The notes below the pieces were generated by a model. It searched no databases and was not told the DNA's origin. It saw only the letters and a program-made list of their open reading frames with translations. A program made the translations under genes and the position numbers. From Strix aluco (Eukaryota; Chordata; Aves; Strigiformes; Strigidae): a stretch of 64,000 bases of DNA. Location: NCBI RefSeq assembly GCF_031877795.1, contig NC_133971.1, positions 1,040,501-1,104,500 on the forward strand. The letters run 5' to 3'. This document shows positions 1 to 11,170 of the stretch, in pieces (position 1 is the first letter of the stretch; each line of letters begins with the position of its first letter).

Positions 1-97
1 TTGGACCCTGGCAAAACTGAGCATTATGTCCCCAGATGACACACTATTAACAGTATATTAAACTATATAAACATATAGTTTAATATTTCTTTGTACA

Positions 98-364
98 TTA
101 TAAAATAAATCTACATCCATCGTGTCCCTTACTCATAGCAGGATGGATGCTCAGAACCACGTTTCTGTCAAAGTCATTAAATAAAAGACGACTCCCAGGC
201 TCAAGTTTTGCATTCATTGTCTTAGGAAAATAAATGTTTAAAAATTCAGGCCCCATGATGAAAAAGACCACAAGAATCAAGAAAAGCACAATGCAAAACA
301 GTTGGAAATGCAGAATAAAGTTTGTATCTCTACTGGTGTCTGTACTACTCTTTCTGAACTTCAT
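98..364 (-). CDS. Candidate 88-codon single-pass membrane protein inside RHOBTB3 intron 3 (unrecognised)
   Basis: I do not recognise this ORF. It starts at an ATG with a purine at -3 (GGGAAATGA). It has a short polar N terminus rich in Ser, Thr and Arg (about residues 1-15), one strong hydrophobic segment containing LFCIVLFLILVVFFIMG (about 21-38), then a polar C-terminal region of about 50 residues. That layout suits a type II or tail-oriented single-pass protein. An ATTAAA follows the stop by 14 bases on the same strand. The frame upstream has a TGA 19 codons before the ATG. It lies on the same strand as RHOBTB3 and within its intron. It could be a real microprotein, an exon of an unknown gene, or chance. 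Confidence 0.3.
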   Translation of the reverse strand: MKFRKSSTDTSRDTNFILHFQLFCIVLFLILVVFFIMGPEFLNIYFPKTMNAKLEPGSRLLFNDFDRNVVLSIHPAMSKGHDGCRFIL

Positions 365-617
365 TTCCCTGGTGTGAACAGACAGGAGCCACTGCCGTCT
401 ACCCAGACCACGGCTGTGTTCTCAGCAGCGCTGCCCTCGCCGGCTGCTGGACACTTGTAAATCCACTCGGTCCTTCCACAGTCGTGCAGCTTCAATTTTC
501 ATGTTGATTAGACACCAACAACTTCTGTGCTAGCTAAAAATTCAGTGTGAAATTGATTTGCACCATTCTCACAGCAGACTACTGCCCAGCCTGGGCAGGG
601 CCTTGTGTGAACACACC

Positions 618-661
618 AGCTATACCCTAGCTGTACCCTAGCTGTACCCTAGCTGTACCCT
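618..661. repeat. 11-bp tandem repeat, four copies
   Basis: Four adjacent copies of AGCTGTACCCT; the first has one change (AGCTATACCCT). It lies in RHOBTB3 intron 3. No function is evident. Confidence 0.85.
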
Positions 662-1192
662 AGCCACTCTGCTGTGGCAGGTCACCTCTGTTGATGTGGC
701 AGCACGTGGCACTTCGTGGTACCCGAAGGGCTGATGTGTCCGTTCAACATCCTCGAGAATTTCGAGGCATTTTCCACCCGCTCTCCAGCTGATGGACTTT
801 GTTTTAATCCCCTCATGCACTAGAGATATTTTATACCTGAGACATGGCCAGAGGGACCTCAGAACCCTAGGGTTCACCTCTTACACTCAAATGTACACTG
901 CCTAATCCAAAACACTGGATTTAATCTCCGTGTGGGATGGCTCCACAAGAAGAGCCCTTGCAGAGGTCAAAGCAGGATAGGATGCCTTTCATCTCCAGGG
1001 TTAATTAAGCATAATATTCTTGCCAATACTCCAGACTACAGAACCATAATACATGCACATATTACTGTCATCCTGACAGACTAATTGTTTCTGTTAACAG
1101 CTTGGAAGAACAATCAGCTTCTACTGAAATTACAGCATCTCTTAACTTTCAAGTGAGGTTTTAACCATTCCTACAGAAGACTGGATACATAC

Positions 1193-1385
1193 CATTTTTT
1201 CTTGCCCCAATCGCAGAAATTATTACTGGAACAGAACAGAGGTTTAATGCTTTTTTTATCATTGGGACATAATTATCCTTTAGTTCTTGAAATGAAGTCC
1301 TGTCATTGATGGAGTATTTAATCACAATAATATCAGCTCCTCCAATGAGACTGCGAGAGGTGTACCAGTCACTGTCAAATATATC
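1193..1385 (-). CDS. RHOBTB3: RHOBTB3 coding exon 3 (Rho-like domain)
   Basis: 193-bp exon flanked on the minus strand by a pyrimidine-rich acceptor ending CTGTTTAG and a donor GTATGT. It begins in phase 0 with DIFDSDWY and ends after ARKN plus one base, so the next exon, outside the window, starts in phase 1. It covers the switch-like and central Rho-fold segment, including GGADIIVIKYSINDRTSFQE and SVPVIISAIGARKN. The last part corresponds to human VPVIIAAVGTRQN. Confidence 0.93.
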
Positions 1386-4300
1386 CTAAACAGAAAAAAC
1401 ACTGATCAGAGATTTCCTGTCTATAAAGGAAAAGGTGAACTATTCAACAGTCTTAATGCAAAACCTTACAAAAGTATTTTTAACTGATAAATTAATCTCT
1501 TATTTGAAGACATTCAACAAAGAGGAGAATTCATGCTTTGTAATTTCCTTGTCTGGAGAACAAGTTGCTGATTATAATAAACAATAAATCTCTTTTATGA
1601 ATTCAGGAATTCTTCAGGAAGAAGAAAAATAGCATTTATCTAGGAATATACTTTGCAGGAAGAAACTTTACTGGTTTAATTACTTCACTTCTAGAAGTGT
1701 TCATTAGGCAAATAAAAGCAGCTTTAGTAGTAGAGGCTTGCAGCAATTCACACAAAACCATTATTTATCATAATATTTTAGGGAAAGAGTTATACAGAAC
1801 TGTGCTATGTACCCAAGAACCTTTAAACACAAGTTTCACCAGCTGGGTGTGATTTTTATCTGCTTCACAAGGGCTTCCATGTAGCCTTAACAAGTGTTAA
1901 TGTCTTCAGGACAGGCCTTTAATCACATAACTAAACTTTCTTTTTTGATTTCACATTCAATTTGTCATTGTTCTGTGCTATAAGCATAGGACTTACACTC
2001 CAAAATTATTTTGTATCCTGTTAATTTTCAACTGTGCTGTATCCACATGTAATATACAGTTATTACCTGTATATTTGTCATGAGAGCTATAATTTCACAA
2101 TTTCTATTTGCCTAAAGGTAGCTCATAAATGCCACTGAAAGCCATGGTTTGCACATACGCTCAAGTGAAAATTCTTGACAGAAATCTGGAACTGGTCCAG
2201 AGAACTGAAAGTCAACTTGAAAAACTAAAATATTATGACATCTTGGAACAGAGACCTTATTGCAGCTTTTCAATACTTTAAAAGGGCTTTTAAGAAAGAT
2301 GGAGAGAGACTTTTTACTAGTGCCTGCAGGGAAGGAATAAGGCAAAACAGTTCTAAACTGAAAAAAGGTAGGTTTAGATTAGCTGTAAGGAAGAAATTGT
2401 TCCCTGTGAGGGGGGTGAGGCCCTGGCACAGGTTGCCCAGAGAAGCTGTGGCTGCCCCCTCCCTGGAAGGGTTCAAGGCCAGGTTGGACGGGGCTTTGGG
2501 CAACCTGGGCTGGTGGAAGGTGGCCCTGACCCATGGCAGGGGCGTGGCACTGGGTGGGCTTTAAGGTCCCTTCCAACCCAAACCAGTCTGTGATGCTAAC
2601 AGTCCTGTACAACATGACGCAAAGCCAGAAGAACTTGGGATCTTGAGAAAAAAATGGAAACAAGCAATGATGAAATAAAGTTGTGGAAGAGAGAAGTAAG
2701 TGAGCACGGAAGAAGTGACGAAGGGACACAAATTTTGGGTTGGGGATGGTTAATGTGATTTTGAAGAACAGGTCACAGAATAAAAGCATTGCAGGTGGGA
2801 AACAGAGAAATATATAAAAGATCATTAGTATCAACAAGTGTCTTGCATTGTCAATATGATTATTTCTGATCACTTCAAAAGAGGTGTTGTTTCAAATCTA
2901 GGGTGAGGTAGCTGCAATACTCTTAAGTACAAGAGGTAGCGTGAACTTGACAAAAGTGTATTGGCAAATATTTGCCTAGACTGTCAGTGCACATCACACC
3001 CAATTTAGGGCTTGCCTTTACAAAGAAATAAATCAGGAAATAAAATTAAAGTATAATAGGTATTCCTGTTAATCTCTTTAATGTGTGTTCTTGTTCTGTA
3101 ATAAGAAAAGCACAGACAATTAAAAATGATCAATAGCTGTTCTATGATTCACCATGTTGACAAGAGCTTTAAGAGCACTGCTCTTGGTATTTGTTTTTTC
3201 AGCCAACTCAGTTAGAGACTATTATAATCCCAAGCAAAGGAAAATCTCCAGAATCATTTAGGCTGTGTTAAAAACGTTTAATGGAAAAAGTCGATACAAA
3301 CCAAAAATTACCACAGAGTATTTAGTTGTTCTGTGCTGGCAGACTGAAGGCATGCCTGTTGCTTTGCAATTTCTTTCTAGCTGCCTGGCTTCAAGCTCAG
3401 CCCAGGTTTGCACATACCCACCTTGACAAGCTTGGTGATAACCAGCAGTATCACCAGCAAGGTCTAGAGGACAGGCACACAAACACAAAAGAACTCTGCC
3501 AGAACTTTAAGAATTCATGATAAAAAACGTTTATGGGAACTTCTTACAGAATGTACTGTGTGTTTTTTACACATAGTGATATGTTTGTATGTGGTTTATA
3601 GCTCCCTCCATTTTACAGTGGAGCTGTATCTCAAGCGCATCATGACACCATTTCATGTTACCAAACAGAAAGATTTTGGGAAGATTTCTAAGTTTTTGCT
3701 CAATATGACCACAGCCATGCCCAAGGAAAGAACCAACTCTGACTCTTGTGCTCAGCTTCAGCATAAACCTAGTCCTGATCTAGAGCAGAGGACAGGGCTT
3801 CTAGACACCAGAGTGCCCAGAGCTGTGGCTCCATCCTGACACCAGCCCCCCAGCAGCAGAGGACAGGACACCAGGTATCTGATACACAGCCAGACACGCA
3901 CTCTGCCCTCATCCTGGCTCACCAAGGAGAGCATCGTCCAGCACGGCACCAGCCTGGGAGACCCTCCATGCCCTAACCTCAACCAGTGGCAGCTCTAATG
4001 CTCTTCTTGTTGATGGGAATTTCAACAGAGTATGACGTGTGGTTGTCTGCATGTGCCTCCTCATGCATATAACACAATAGTGTCTGAAGAGGTCAATATC
4101 ATACAGCAAAACCACACAAAGGCTTTTTTTTTTCCTAATGAAAATAATGCTGATTAAAAAAGTACTTATATTTTGAAAAACAAACAACAAAAAGAAAATA
4201 TGGCCATTACCTCATATGATTCCCCTCCCCTTTTTGTACTTTGCCCAACTCGCCACATTTCCATCTCTGCAGGTGTGGGGAAAACTAGCAAAATCCTTAC

Positions 4301-7300
4301 TGAAAACAGCCTCACAGGTGTGCAAATACAGCTCCTTGTTTAACTGTCAGGGCAAAGAAAACCTATGGAAAGGTGGGGCAGGCTGTAACAGCTTCCCAGG
4401 TGTGTGCGGTGGGTTTGTGGAGGTCTGTGCTTTCTGCCACTGCCCTCTGCCACCACTGTGTGTCTCTCTTAATCCTATCAGGAAGGATTTTACCCAAGTT
4501 TATGAAGTTCTGGTGGGGATGGATCCCACTTCCCCGGGGTAAGGGCCGGCCCTGCGTACATCAAGAAGTGAAAAATGCAGAATGCGCCAACCCAACATCT
4601 CCCAACACTTGGGTTCTGTTACTGTTGGGAAGTTTCCCTGTGCCCTCGTTTATTTGATTTAATAGCCCTGAGAGCCCATTATTGAGGATGGATGTCATGT
4701 TTAAAAACACAGAGGAGAAAGACATGTTTCAAAGGTCTTATTGCAATTATTTTCATTTTGCATCAGGACTAGCACAGACTGCTTGGATTGCTGCTCTGTG
4801 CTGGGAAAATCCTCCAAAAACATCCCCGACAACAAAGGGTTATTTGCCCAAGGCATCACTGAGACAGAACATCTGGAGCCTCCTTGATTATCACTTTTAG
4901 GGAAGCTTTCATGCAGAAATGACAGAGGGAATTTCTTTAGACGATGAACACCGGTTCAGACCCAGGAATAACGTTAATTCCAGGCTCCATCTATGAAATT
5001 TATGTAACAGCTACTCCTCATTGCGCTTCCTGCTCTTGTCATTTCCCAAGACAGCCATTGACAAAAGGAAAAAGTAACTGCATAGCTAAGGTTATTATAA
5101 TATGACCTTAGTAATTATAATTATACTCCTGTCGCTATTCCTCTCAGGACTTATTAGAAAAAAACTTCATTCTTTCCTTGCGTGTCTCCATTGCACACGC
5201 CTCATAATATATTCTTCCCATTAGTAAATCATACTTCTCAAGCATTAACGTTGAAAATAAAGCCTTCAGAGGCAAAGAAGACCCGATTTTCCTAGAAAAT
5301 CACATGACCCCTCATGAGGACAATACTTGCTTTGTTAAAAATAATTTATGAATGCCTTTATGGAACAGCAGTGAAATCCACTGTGCCCTTGCAATGCCCA
5401 CACTCTTTCTAAAAGCTGCTTGCAAATGTCCCCATGTCCACCTAGCCCAGCCCTTGATCTGGGGCAGCAAACGCTCTCTGGGGGGACAAGGGAGCTTGTC
5501 CACCCCCAAGGACCGTTCCCCTGGCATCTCCTCAGGATCCAAGAGGGCTACACTGGGAATATTAAAGTTCATCTCTCTGTAGGACCCATTTACAGACCCA
5601 TTCTCCATTAACAGAGCCTTCCTTCCAGTGATCATTTCCACACCACGTACCAGAGCCTTCCCTATTTTTTTCTTTGCAATTTCTAATCAGTCGGATCCAC
5701 AGCAGAACAAATTTTGCAGGTGTACCCTCCATAACTTACGAGATCCCTGAACTTGCTCAGCTAAGTAACATGCAGCATAGAATGAAGTATTTTCTTCAGA
5801 AATCAAGGAAATTCAGACCACAAACCTAGAATGCCACGTTTGTTTTTCACTCGAGGCTTTCCAAAACAGCTCTAAGTGTTTGAGCTCATCCAGAAACAAA
5901 ATTAATGAAGGCTAGCATTGTCCTTTATGAAGGTAACTTAATAATATTGGTAAAAAGAACAATAAAGAACACAGTAGGGAAAAAATTTTACTAGGATACT
6001 ATCACTTGTTGTAAACTGCCAACTTCAGACAGCGAAGCTTAAAAATGAGAAAGGATGACATACTAAAAAATTAAAAGTTGCAAGCTATGGTTTTGTACTG
6101 AAGTAGTAATATGACTGGATTACTAAAAGTGATAAATAAATTTTAAGAGTGGATCAAACTCCTTTACATTTAGACATTTAAGAGCCAGCACAAGGATCAC
6201 AAGGATGCTGCTGCAGGGAAAAACCCAGATAACACCACCATGGATAAAACCATGGAGATAAGAAAGCTCAGAGTTCAAAGAACTGGTACTTCCGGTGGGG
6301 AAAAAAAAAAACAAACCCACAGAAAACCAAGAAAACACTTATGGAAAGATACTGCTGAACAGGAGAATTTGAAAAAAACAATTCACAGAACACCTTTTCA
6401 ACGTCTCAGTTAATATACCTGGGGGAGAGTGACTCCCATGGAGGTCTGCAGCTCTGTGCGAGCCCCTCAGCAGCCACAAGCACGGGCACAGGCCTCACCC
6501 AGCACAGGGCACTCTCCAGAACACAGCTGCTCTGCTTTCTCCTTTTAGAATCATGGAATCACAGACTGGTTTGGGCTGGGAGGGACCTTAAAGCCCATCC
6601 AGTCCCAACCCCTGCCCTGAGCAGGGCCACCTTCCACTAGCCCAGGTTGCCCAAAGCCCCGTCCAACCTGGCCTTGAACCCTTCCAGGGAGGGGGCAGCC
6701 ACACCTTCTCTGGGCAACCTGTGCCAGGGCCTCACCACCCTCACAGGGAACAATTTCTGCCTTAGATCTCATCTAAATCTCCTCTCTTTCAGTTTAAAAC
6801 TGTTCCCCCTCGTCCTATCCCTCCCCCCTGATGACGAGTCCCTCCCCCCTTTCCTGTAGCCCCTTTCAGTCCTGGGAGGCCGCTCTAAGGTCTCCCCGGA
6901 GCCTTCTCTTCTCCAGCTGAACCCCCCAACTCTCTCAGCCTGTCTTTTGTAACATTTCTGCTACTGGGAACATGATGATGTCAGTGATTCTCTAGAAACT
7001 GGGCAGTTTTTATAAACTATGGGGAAAACAAAAAATTTTTGGAGGTATTGTTCCCTGGGGAAAAAAAACAAACCAAAACAAAAAACAAACAACACAACAA
7101 CAAAACCACCAACAACCACACAAAAAAACCCCAAACAAACAAACAAAGACACAAAGAAAACCAATCAGGTGGCTCACAGAGGAAAAAAATTAAAAAGGAC
7201 AGCAAGACCCCCAGCTCAGGACCAAAACACTCTCATATCCTTATAGTCCTGCTCCAAGTGAGAGAGGAAAGAACAAGAGAAAGAAACAACAATGCAGGCA

Positions 7301-10300
7301 GGGAACACTCATAGTGAATTTTTCATTCTGCCATTTCTTTTCCAGCATCATAATTAAATGAATCAAAATACAAATTATAGCTACTACGCTATGATTCATT
7401 CTGAAGTTGAAGAAGATTCACTTGCCATCAGATGTTACAAATTTTGCCTGCACTTTTTCTGCAGTTTTCACTTGTATATATGCAGAAACATAACAAAATT
7501 CAGTGTAAAGTGACTGAAGTCGCAAACTACATGCAAGCCTATAAAATGGCAACTCAGTCCCAAAGACTGTTACATTTGATACAGAGTGCTAAATAAAGCA
7601 ACCTTTCCAAAGCAAATCTTAAAATTCATCTTGAAAATTACTCCTTGTAAGATACTAGCTCCCACACTGAGGTTTACTCCCCAAAAATTAGGAAAACTGG
7701 GACATGCTAGTTTAGCATGCTTTATGAGAGCACAACACAAGCACACATTAGGAACTGATCAGCTGTCAAAAATCACGATATTCAGCACGGATGTTAGCAT
7801 ATATATACATTTTTCCTAGTTCTTTATATCTCCTCTCGTCCTGGGTCTGTATTTTTTTATCAAGCTGTTTTCCAGCCATGTAAATCACAGGGACATCGGC
7901 CCTGCATGTGGCAGGTATCAGCCTGCAGCTTTGCAAACATTGCGCAGGACACCGCGGGCCGTAGGGATATACCCAGTGACCGACACACAGAGAACAACAT
8001 GGTTTTGAAAACAGTGAGATTTTGCCTCCAGAGTTTGAAAAGTATGCCCCGCCACTACCTCTACAACCCCGTGTTATCTGCGTGAAGGGTTCCATCCTCC
8101 CCAAGTCACCCTGCACCCTGCCACGGGGCAAGGAGCTTCTCACAACGCGCTGCTGCTGTTCTGCGTGTCAGCAAACATGAATTTATCTTTGTGATTTTCT
8201 AAGCAAGCAGCGCAGAGAACACAGTACTGGCACAAACAGTTAAAATATTAACGGAGGCGCTGGGGGAAAGCAGCAGTCCCACGGCAGGTTGGAAACACGT
8301 TCCCCCACGCCTGTCTGTGCGTTTGACTGGCATTGCCATGGGTAGTCATGCCCAAGAAGCTTTGCTTTTATCTCTGCCGTTTGGCAGACAGCTTTGGCCA
8401 ATCTCAGCGTATAAAATACCGTGCCCTCGTGACACTGCTGCTGCCGTTTCACCGGCCACGTGCCCACCAGGACGATGCCACCACGGCAGCACTGACCATC
8501 TCTTTCCTATGTCTCCAACCCATCAGTGCACAAGCACTTCAGCAGCGGCTGGAAAACCTTGCTGCAGCACTTTCAAAGAGACTGAGAGCACTGAATAAGA
8601 CACCCAACATCATAATGCCATCAGGAAGGGTTCAACCGGAGACGCTGGAGCTGCTGTCTCCTCCTGCAGACTCAAAACAGTTGAGCAGTGTCCCGGGCTG
8701 ACAAAGACATTGCAGCAGAGAGTTAAACACCAGCAGGCTCACGCTGTACCACAGTCTATCTGTCTCACAAGAGGGTCCCCCCCTGCCCTGGAGAGCTCCA
8801 CTTGGTAAACTTGCACCCACGCTGCTTTTCCAGACTGATAGCTGTAGAGGACAAAGAGCTCAAGGGCACCCTTGAGTTTGGAGACTCGCAGCTATCGGCG
8901 TACTCAGTTGCCAAGTTTATGTCTAAGACTGGCTTGACTTAATCACATGGATTTAATCTAGATGAAATAAAGATCTCAGCTAAAATGCAATCCCGCCTTC
9001 ATGCTGTGCTCAGATGAGGTGTAAATAATGCAAGACCCACCACACCACCACCTCTGCGCTTCGCTAACATGCAACAGGAATCCTCTTCCATAAGGAATAT
9101 GACTTGAGGCAATGTCAGCCAAGTTCTGAATTGTGCTGTCCCATTTCCCCAGGCTGCCAGAGGAACAGTCCTGGCAGGGCCTCTGCGACACGGCAAAACC
9201 TGAGCATCCCGACTGTGGAAACCAACCCTGTTCTTCTAACCCCATCAAGGAACCCGCCTCCTCAGAACAAACAACCTGCAGAGTCCACTCCACCTATCTG
9301 AGGTGTCTTCTACTGAGCAAAAACATGCCCATTTTTCCTCATCATTCCCAGTAATAACCCTCCTGCCTCCTTTATCTGAGAAAGGAAAAAAACAAGAGGC
9401 CTCAGAAAAGTAACACTGCAGACAATAACAAGCTACCTTTTCAAGGGCAAAAATAAGGTCTCCAGAACTGAAGAACCTTGTTTGGTATAAGACCAAATGC
9501 AAATAAAACAAGATAAAAAGACATGAACTGCATCTCCTCTCCAGGTCCTTTCTTCTGCCCTTCTCCAGCTACCCCTGCCTGCCTCCCCACCTCCCTCCCC
9601 AGCCTCCAATCCTCTGAAACACCCTTTGAAGTCTTACAGCCTTAATTTATATTCAGGAGATTTTTACTCATTGCTGCGCTCCAGTGACTCCAGCAAACTG
9701 CACGTGCGGGTCACATGCAGCCTCAAAGATTAAGAACAGGGTCCCCCAGTCCATCTGAACCAGTGACTGTACGTGCAGCTGACAAAAAAAGGGTGAGAAA
9801 CAGAGAACAAATTGATAGCTAAACTGGACCATTCAATTTTAAGATTACAAACTTCTGTATTTCTGGAACTGTTGGGATTCCTGCAGATTCCAAAACAAGT
9901 TTCCCTCACAGGACTGCAAAAATCATCCTAAGGATAGAATTATGGAGCTGAAACTGATTATTGATTTAATTTCTAAAAGCTGCTAAGCTTTATTTTTTTA
10001 AAATCATTAAGTAGTCATTAAATATGTTTTAATTTAGATTATCAGTATCATTTCTTACATAATCATTGATCTGCTCATACTCATAACTAAATTATCTCAC
10101 TTACTAACAAAAGTGCTGAATACCTGGAACAGAGCCAAAATCCTTTCCATTTACCTTCAAATAAAGGAAGTAATGTTAAGCTGCGATTATTCATTATTAC
10201 AGAAGTAAAATGACTCCATATACTGTGTTTTGCAAAATATCAAATCTTATAATCTGTCACTTTGCAAAGCTGGAAAACTGAATGCCTTTTCATTTTTGCA

Positions 10301-11069
10301 GAAAAATATATACATTTTGTTTTATTGCTGATAAATATTTGGAGAGAGTGCTTATGATGCAGTGTCACAAAAACACGGTTCTTGTTTTCCTCTGTATTAT
10401 CTTCAATAAAATTTTTACTCAACAGCACAGTTGAAAATACCACCTTCCTGCAGAGGAGGTGGGCAGTGGCTTGTTAATGAGAAACTTTCTGCAGCACCTT
10501 CGAGACTTTGCAGCATTTGCCTGGCTACGTTTTATATGCTTTCAGTATTCGCAATGATCAACATATTAATAAAATCCCACAATAATGGAAATAACTTCAA
10601 ATTAAGGTATGTTTTAATTCGATTAAAACCACTTATGCGGTTAAGCGTGGTTATAAAAACTGAGACCAATCCCTTACCCAGACAGGACAGTCGCGTACCA
10701 CCAGTCTGACATTTCCAAACACGCAGGCTTGGTACTCGGTAAAAACTGGAATTCCAACGTGACTGGCAGACAAGCTGCTGTCGATCTGGGAAATGAGAGC
10801 ACTTCTCCCGAGATACGTATAGATCAGGCTCGACTGCTGGCTGTCTTCAGAAAACCCATCTCTTTCATTCCCGAAGGCTACAATATTAACCAACCTAAAA
10901 TAAAAATAATAAAGGCAGAGCAGTATTAACAAAGATGAAGGGCAGGGATAAGAGAAAAAAAAAATTAAAATCCCCTTAAATCAAAACTAACATATTAATC
11001 CTTCCGAATCCTCTTCCCTCCCCAGATTTCAACACCCCCCCGCCGTAACCAACAGCAAAACACATACAT
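1193..11069 (-). CDS. RHOBTB3: RHOBTB3, Rho-related BTB domain protein 3, 5' part of the gene (split start codon plus coding exons 2 and 3)
   Basis: The minus strand carries the N-terminal Rho-like part of RHOBTB3. In order: the first two bases of the start codon (11069-11068), exon 2 (10894-10678) and exon 3 (1385-1193). The joined frame is open for 137 codons and matches the human N terminus segment by segment, for example TYLGRS, PVFTEYQA, FGNV, DCPVW, DSDWYTSR, LIGGADIIVIKY and KDNY. The family is an atypical Rho GTPase: RHOBTB3 hydrolyses ATP rather than GTP, binds Rab9 in endosome-to-Golgi transport, and its later BTB domains bind CUL3. Those BTB exons lie beyond the left edge, so the gene is truncated by the window, not broken. 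No stop or frameshift was seen. The 5' end sits in a CpG island. The gene identity is secure; the exact 5' end is inferred. Confidence 0.93.
2245..2594 (+). mobile_element. CR1 LINE 3' fragment
   Basis: The plus strand reads a CR1 3' end: a degenerate ORF2 C-terminal region (around GACCTTATTGCAGC and AAGAAAGATGGAGAGAGACT), then the GC-rich segment with GGCACAGGTTGCCCAGAGAA, and a tail ending CCTTCCAACCCAAACCAGTC then TGTGATG. It is 5'-truncated, as most avian CR1 copies are. It is antisense to RHOBTB3. Confidence 0.9.
5086..5111. repeat. 26-bp imperfect palindrome
   Basis: The arms CTAAGGT (5086-5092) and ACCTTAG (5105-5111) are perfect inverted repeats around an AT-rich core, TATTATAATATG. 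The inner AGGT/ACCT spacing resembles a nuclear-receptor inverted half-site arrangement only loosely. Confidence 0.6.
6549..6948 (-). mobile_element. CR1 LINE 3' fragment
   Basis: Reverse-oriented CR1 3' end. The plus strand begins ATCATGGAATCACAGACTGG and runs through AGGTTGCCCAAAGCCCCGTC to CTTCTCTTCTCCAGCTGAAC. It is the same subfamily as the copies at 2245 and 25927, judged by shared long stretches. It is in the same sense as RHOBTB3 transcription. Confidence 0.93.
7061..7161. repeat. A/C-rich simple repeat
   Basis: About 100 bp made almost only of A and C in AAC, AAAC and AACAC units. It makes spurious Lys/Thr/Asn ORFs on the plus strand and Phe/Val/Cys ORFs on the minus strand. Confidence 0.9.
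10678..10894 (-). CDS. RHOBTB3: RHOBTB3 coding exon 2 (N terminus of the protein)
   Basis: 217-bp exon with acceptor TTATTTTAG and donor GTAAGG. Its first base completes a codon, then it reads LVNIVAFGNE, TYLGRS, PVFTEYQA and VVRDCPVW. Human RHOBTB3 begins MSIHIVALGNE, so the split codon aligns with the initiator Met. It ends in phase 0 at CPVW, joining directly to DIFDSDW of exon 3. The canonical Rho P-loop (GxxxxGK) is not visible, as expected for this family. Confidence 0.93.
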
Positions 11070-11170
11070 GATCTCAAATCCCACAGCAGGACGAGAGCGA
11101 AGCGGAAAAGAAACCTGGAAACGCCGCTCGCATTACAAATCCCCAGCTGGCTTGGCTGGGTTTTTTATGT
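11068..11170 (-). other. RHOBTB3: RHOBTB3 exon 1: 5' UTR ending in the first two bases of the start codon
   Basis: The only good donor found just upstream of exon 2 is GATCAT|GTATGTG at 11067. It would leave AT as the last two exon bases, so the ATG is completed by the G at 10894. The intron between them is 173 bp (10895-11067). The right boundary, and so the transcription start, is not determined; the exon may run further into the CpG island. A 20-codon uORF lies inside it. The assignment rests on phase, donor quality and the human start position. Confidence 0.6.
11074..11133 (-). other. Upstream ORF in the RHOBTB3 leader
   Basis: A 19-residue ORF plus stop starts with ATG at 11133-11131 and ends with TGA at 11076-11074. 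That is four bases before the split RHOBTB3 start codon. It is out of frame with the main ORF. A short uORF this close to the main start could lower or condition translation. That role is an inference; only the ORF itself is seen. Confidence 0.5.

Larger units (their letters stand above)
1386..10677 (-). other. RHOBTB3: RHOBTB3 intron 2 (9.3 kb)
   Basis: Bounded by the exon 2 donor and exon 3 acceptor. It holds two CR1 fragments in opposite orientation, a 100-bp A/C-rich tract, and a small palindrome. Short ORFs on both strands have no recognisable domain. The rest is unique AT-rich sequence in which I see nothing else. Confidence 0.85.

Noticed and set aside
7017-7314. Lys/Asn/Thr-rich plus ORFs and Phe/Leu/Val-rich minus ORFs resembling membrane proteins
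   Set aside because: Translations of the A/C-rich simple repeat.
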